Part shown: piece after piece, positions 5,798 to 5,838 of the stretch
How positions within the stretch are numbered: position 1 is the first letter of the stretch
Layout: the number at the start of each line of letters is the position of its first letter
NCBI GenBank assembly: GCA_027032655.1
Contig: JALVMZ010000175.1
Location: forward strand, 1-5,838
Reading direction: 5' to 3'
DNA from: Desulfobacteraceae bacterium
GTDB taxonomy: Bacteria > Desulfobacterota > DSM-4660 > Desulfatiglandales > JALVMZ01
Length of the DNA stretch: 5,838 nucleotides
The notes under the pieces: model-generated
What the model saw: the letters and a program-made list of their open reading frames with translations, nothing else
What the model was told of the DNA's origin: nothing
The model's database searches: none
Translations under genes and position numbers: made by a program

Positions 5798-5803
5798 CCT
5801 CCT
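5798..5803 (-). promoter_or_regulatory. Ribosome binding site deciding the catalase start
   Basis: On the minus strand a perfect AGGAGG lies six bases before the ATG at 5791. This rejects the longer frame from 5827, which would add 12 residues without a comparable site. Confidence 0.85.
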
Positions 5804-5815
5804 GCAATAATTTAG

Positions 5816-5821
5816 TTTATA
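5816..5821 (-). promoter_or_regulatory. Possible -10 element of the catalase promoter
   Basis: On the minus strand TATAAA lies about 25 bases upstream of the catalase start codon. Its -35 partner would lie beyond the right edge of the window, so the promoter cannot be confirmed and no PerR, OxyR or Fur site can be judged. Confidence 0.25.
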
Positions 5822-5838
5822 TGACACTGCTTTTCATT

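Noticed and set aside
5792..5827. Upstream extension of the catalase to an ATG at 5827, adding MSYKLNYCRRFF
   Set aside because: The extension contains the AGGAGG that sits six bases before the ATG at 5791, has no clear ribosome binding site of its own, and does not look like a catalase N-terminus.

Overview
The window reads as an ordinary chromosomal segment from a Gram-negative bacterium with moderate to low GC. It has an ExbB/ExbD (TolQ/TolR) proton-channel pair, which implies an outer membrane, and a bitopic FtsB-type division protein. The style of the FtsB and TPR proteins recalls Desulfobacterota or Nitrospirota, but that is an impression from protein sequence, not a demonstrated placement. 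I see no rRNA, tRNA, CRISPR array, insertion sequence or integrase.

Layout. On the minus strand at the left end are endonuclease III (nth, 303-944) and, 66 bases downstream, the first 78 codons of an aminoglycoside-phosphotransferase-fold kinase that runs off the window at base 1. A 157-base divergent intergenic region (945-1101) carries two back-to-back sigma-70-like promoters, one for nth and one for the plus-strand operon. That operon has five tightly packed genes: exbB-like (1102-1737), exbD-like (1740-2153), ftsB-like (2143-2460), a TPR protein (2481-3218) and a short MetE-like zinc methyltransferase (3224-4264). Gene spacings are +2, -11, +20 and +5 bases, so co-transcription and translational coupling are likely. 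A convergent gene on the minus strand encodes a small-subunit haem catalase (4343-5791). Its start is fixed by a perfect AGGAGG, 12 codons inside the longest open frame.

How the genes may work together. ExbB and ExbD would form a proton-driven motor in the inner membrane. The slot where TonB or TolA is often encoded is occupied here by an FtsB/DivIC-type protein, so the operon links an envelope energy-transducing motor with a divisome component and a cytoplasmic TPR scaffold. The MetE-like gene at the end is probably metabolic and simply co-transcribed. Nth and the catalase both concern oxidative damage but are not adjacent, and nothing in the sequence shows co-regulation.

The points most worth a second look are: a Cys-to-His replacement at one of the four [4Fe-4S] ligand positions of Nth; the exbB-exbD-ftsB-TPR arrangement with three consecutive non-ATG starts; and a single-domain MetE-like enzyme with Asp where the zinc-ligand Glu is expected and a G8 tract upstream of its last zinc ligand. 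I did not find convincing evidence of an undescribed defence or mobile system.
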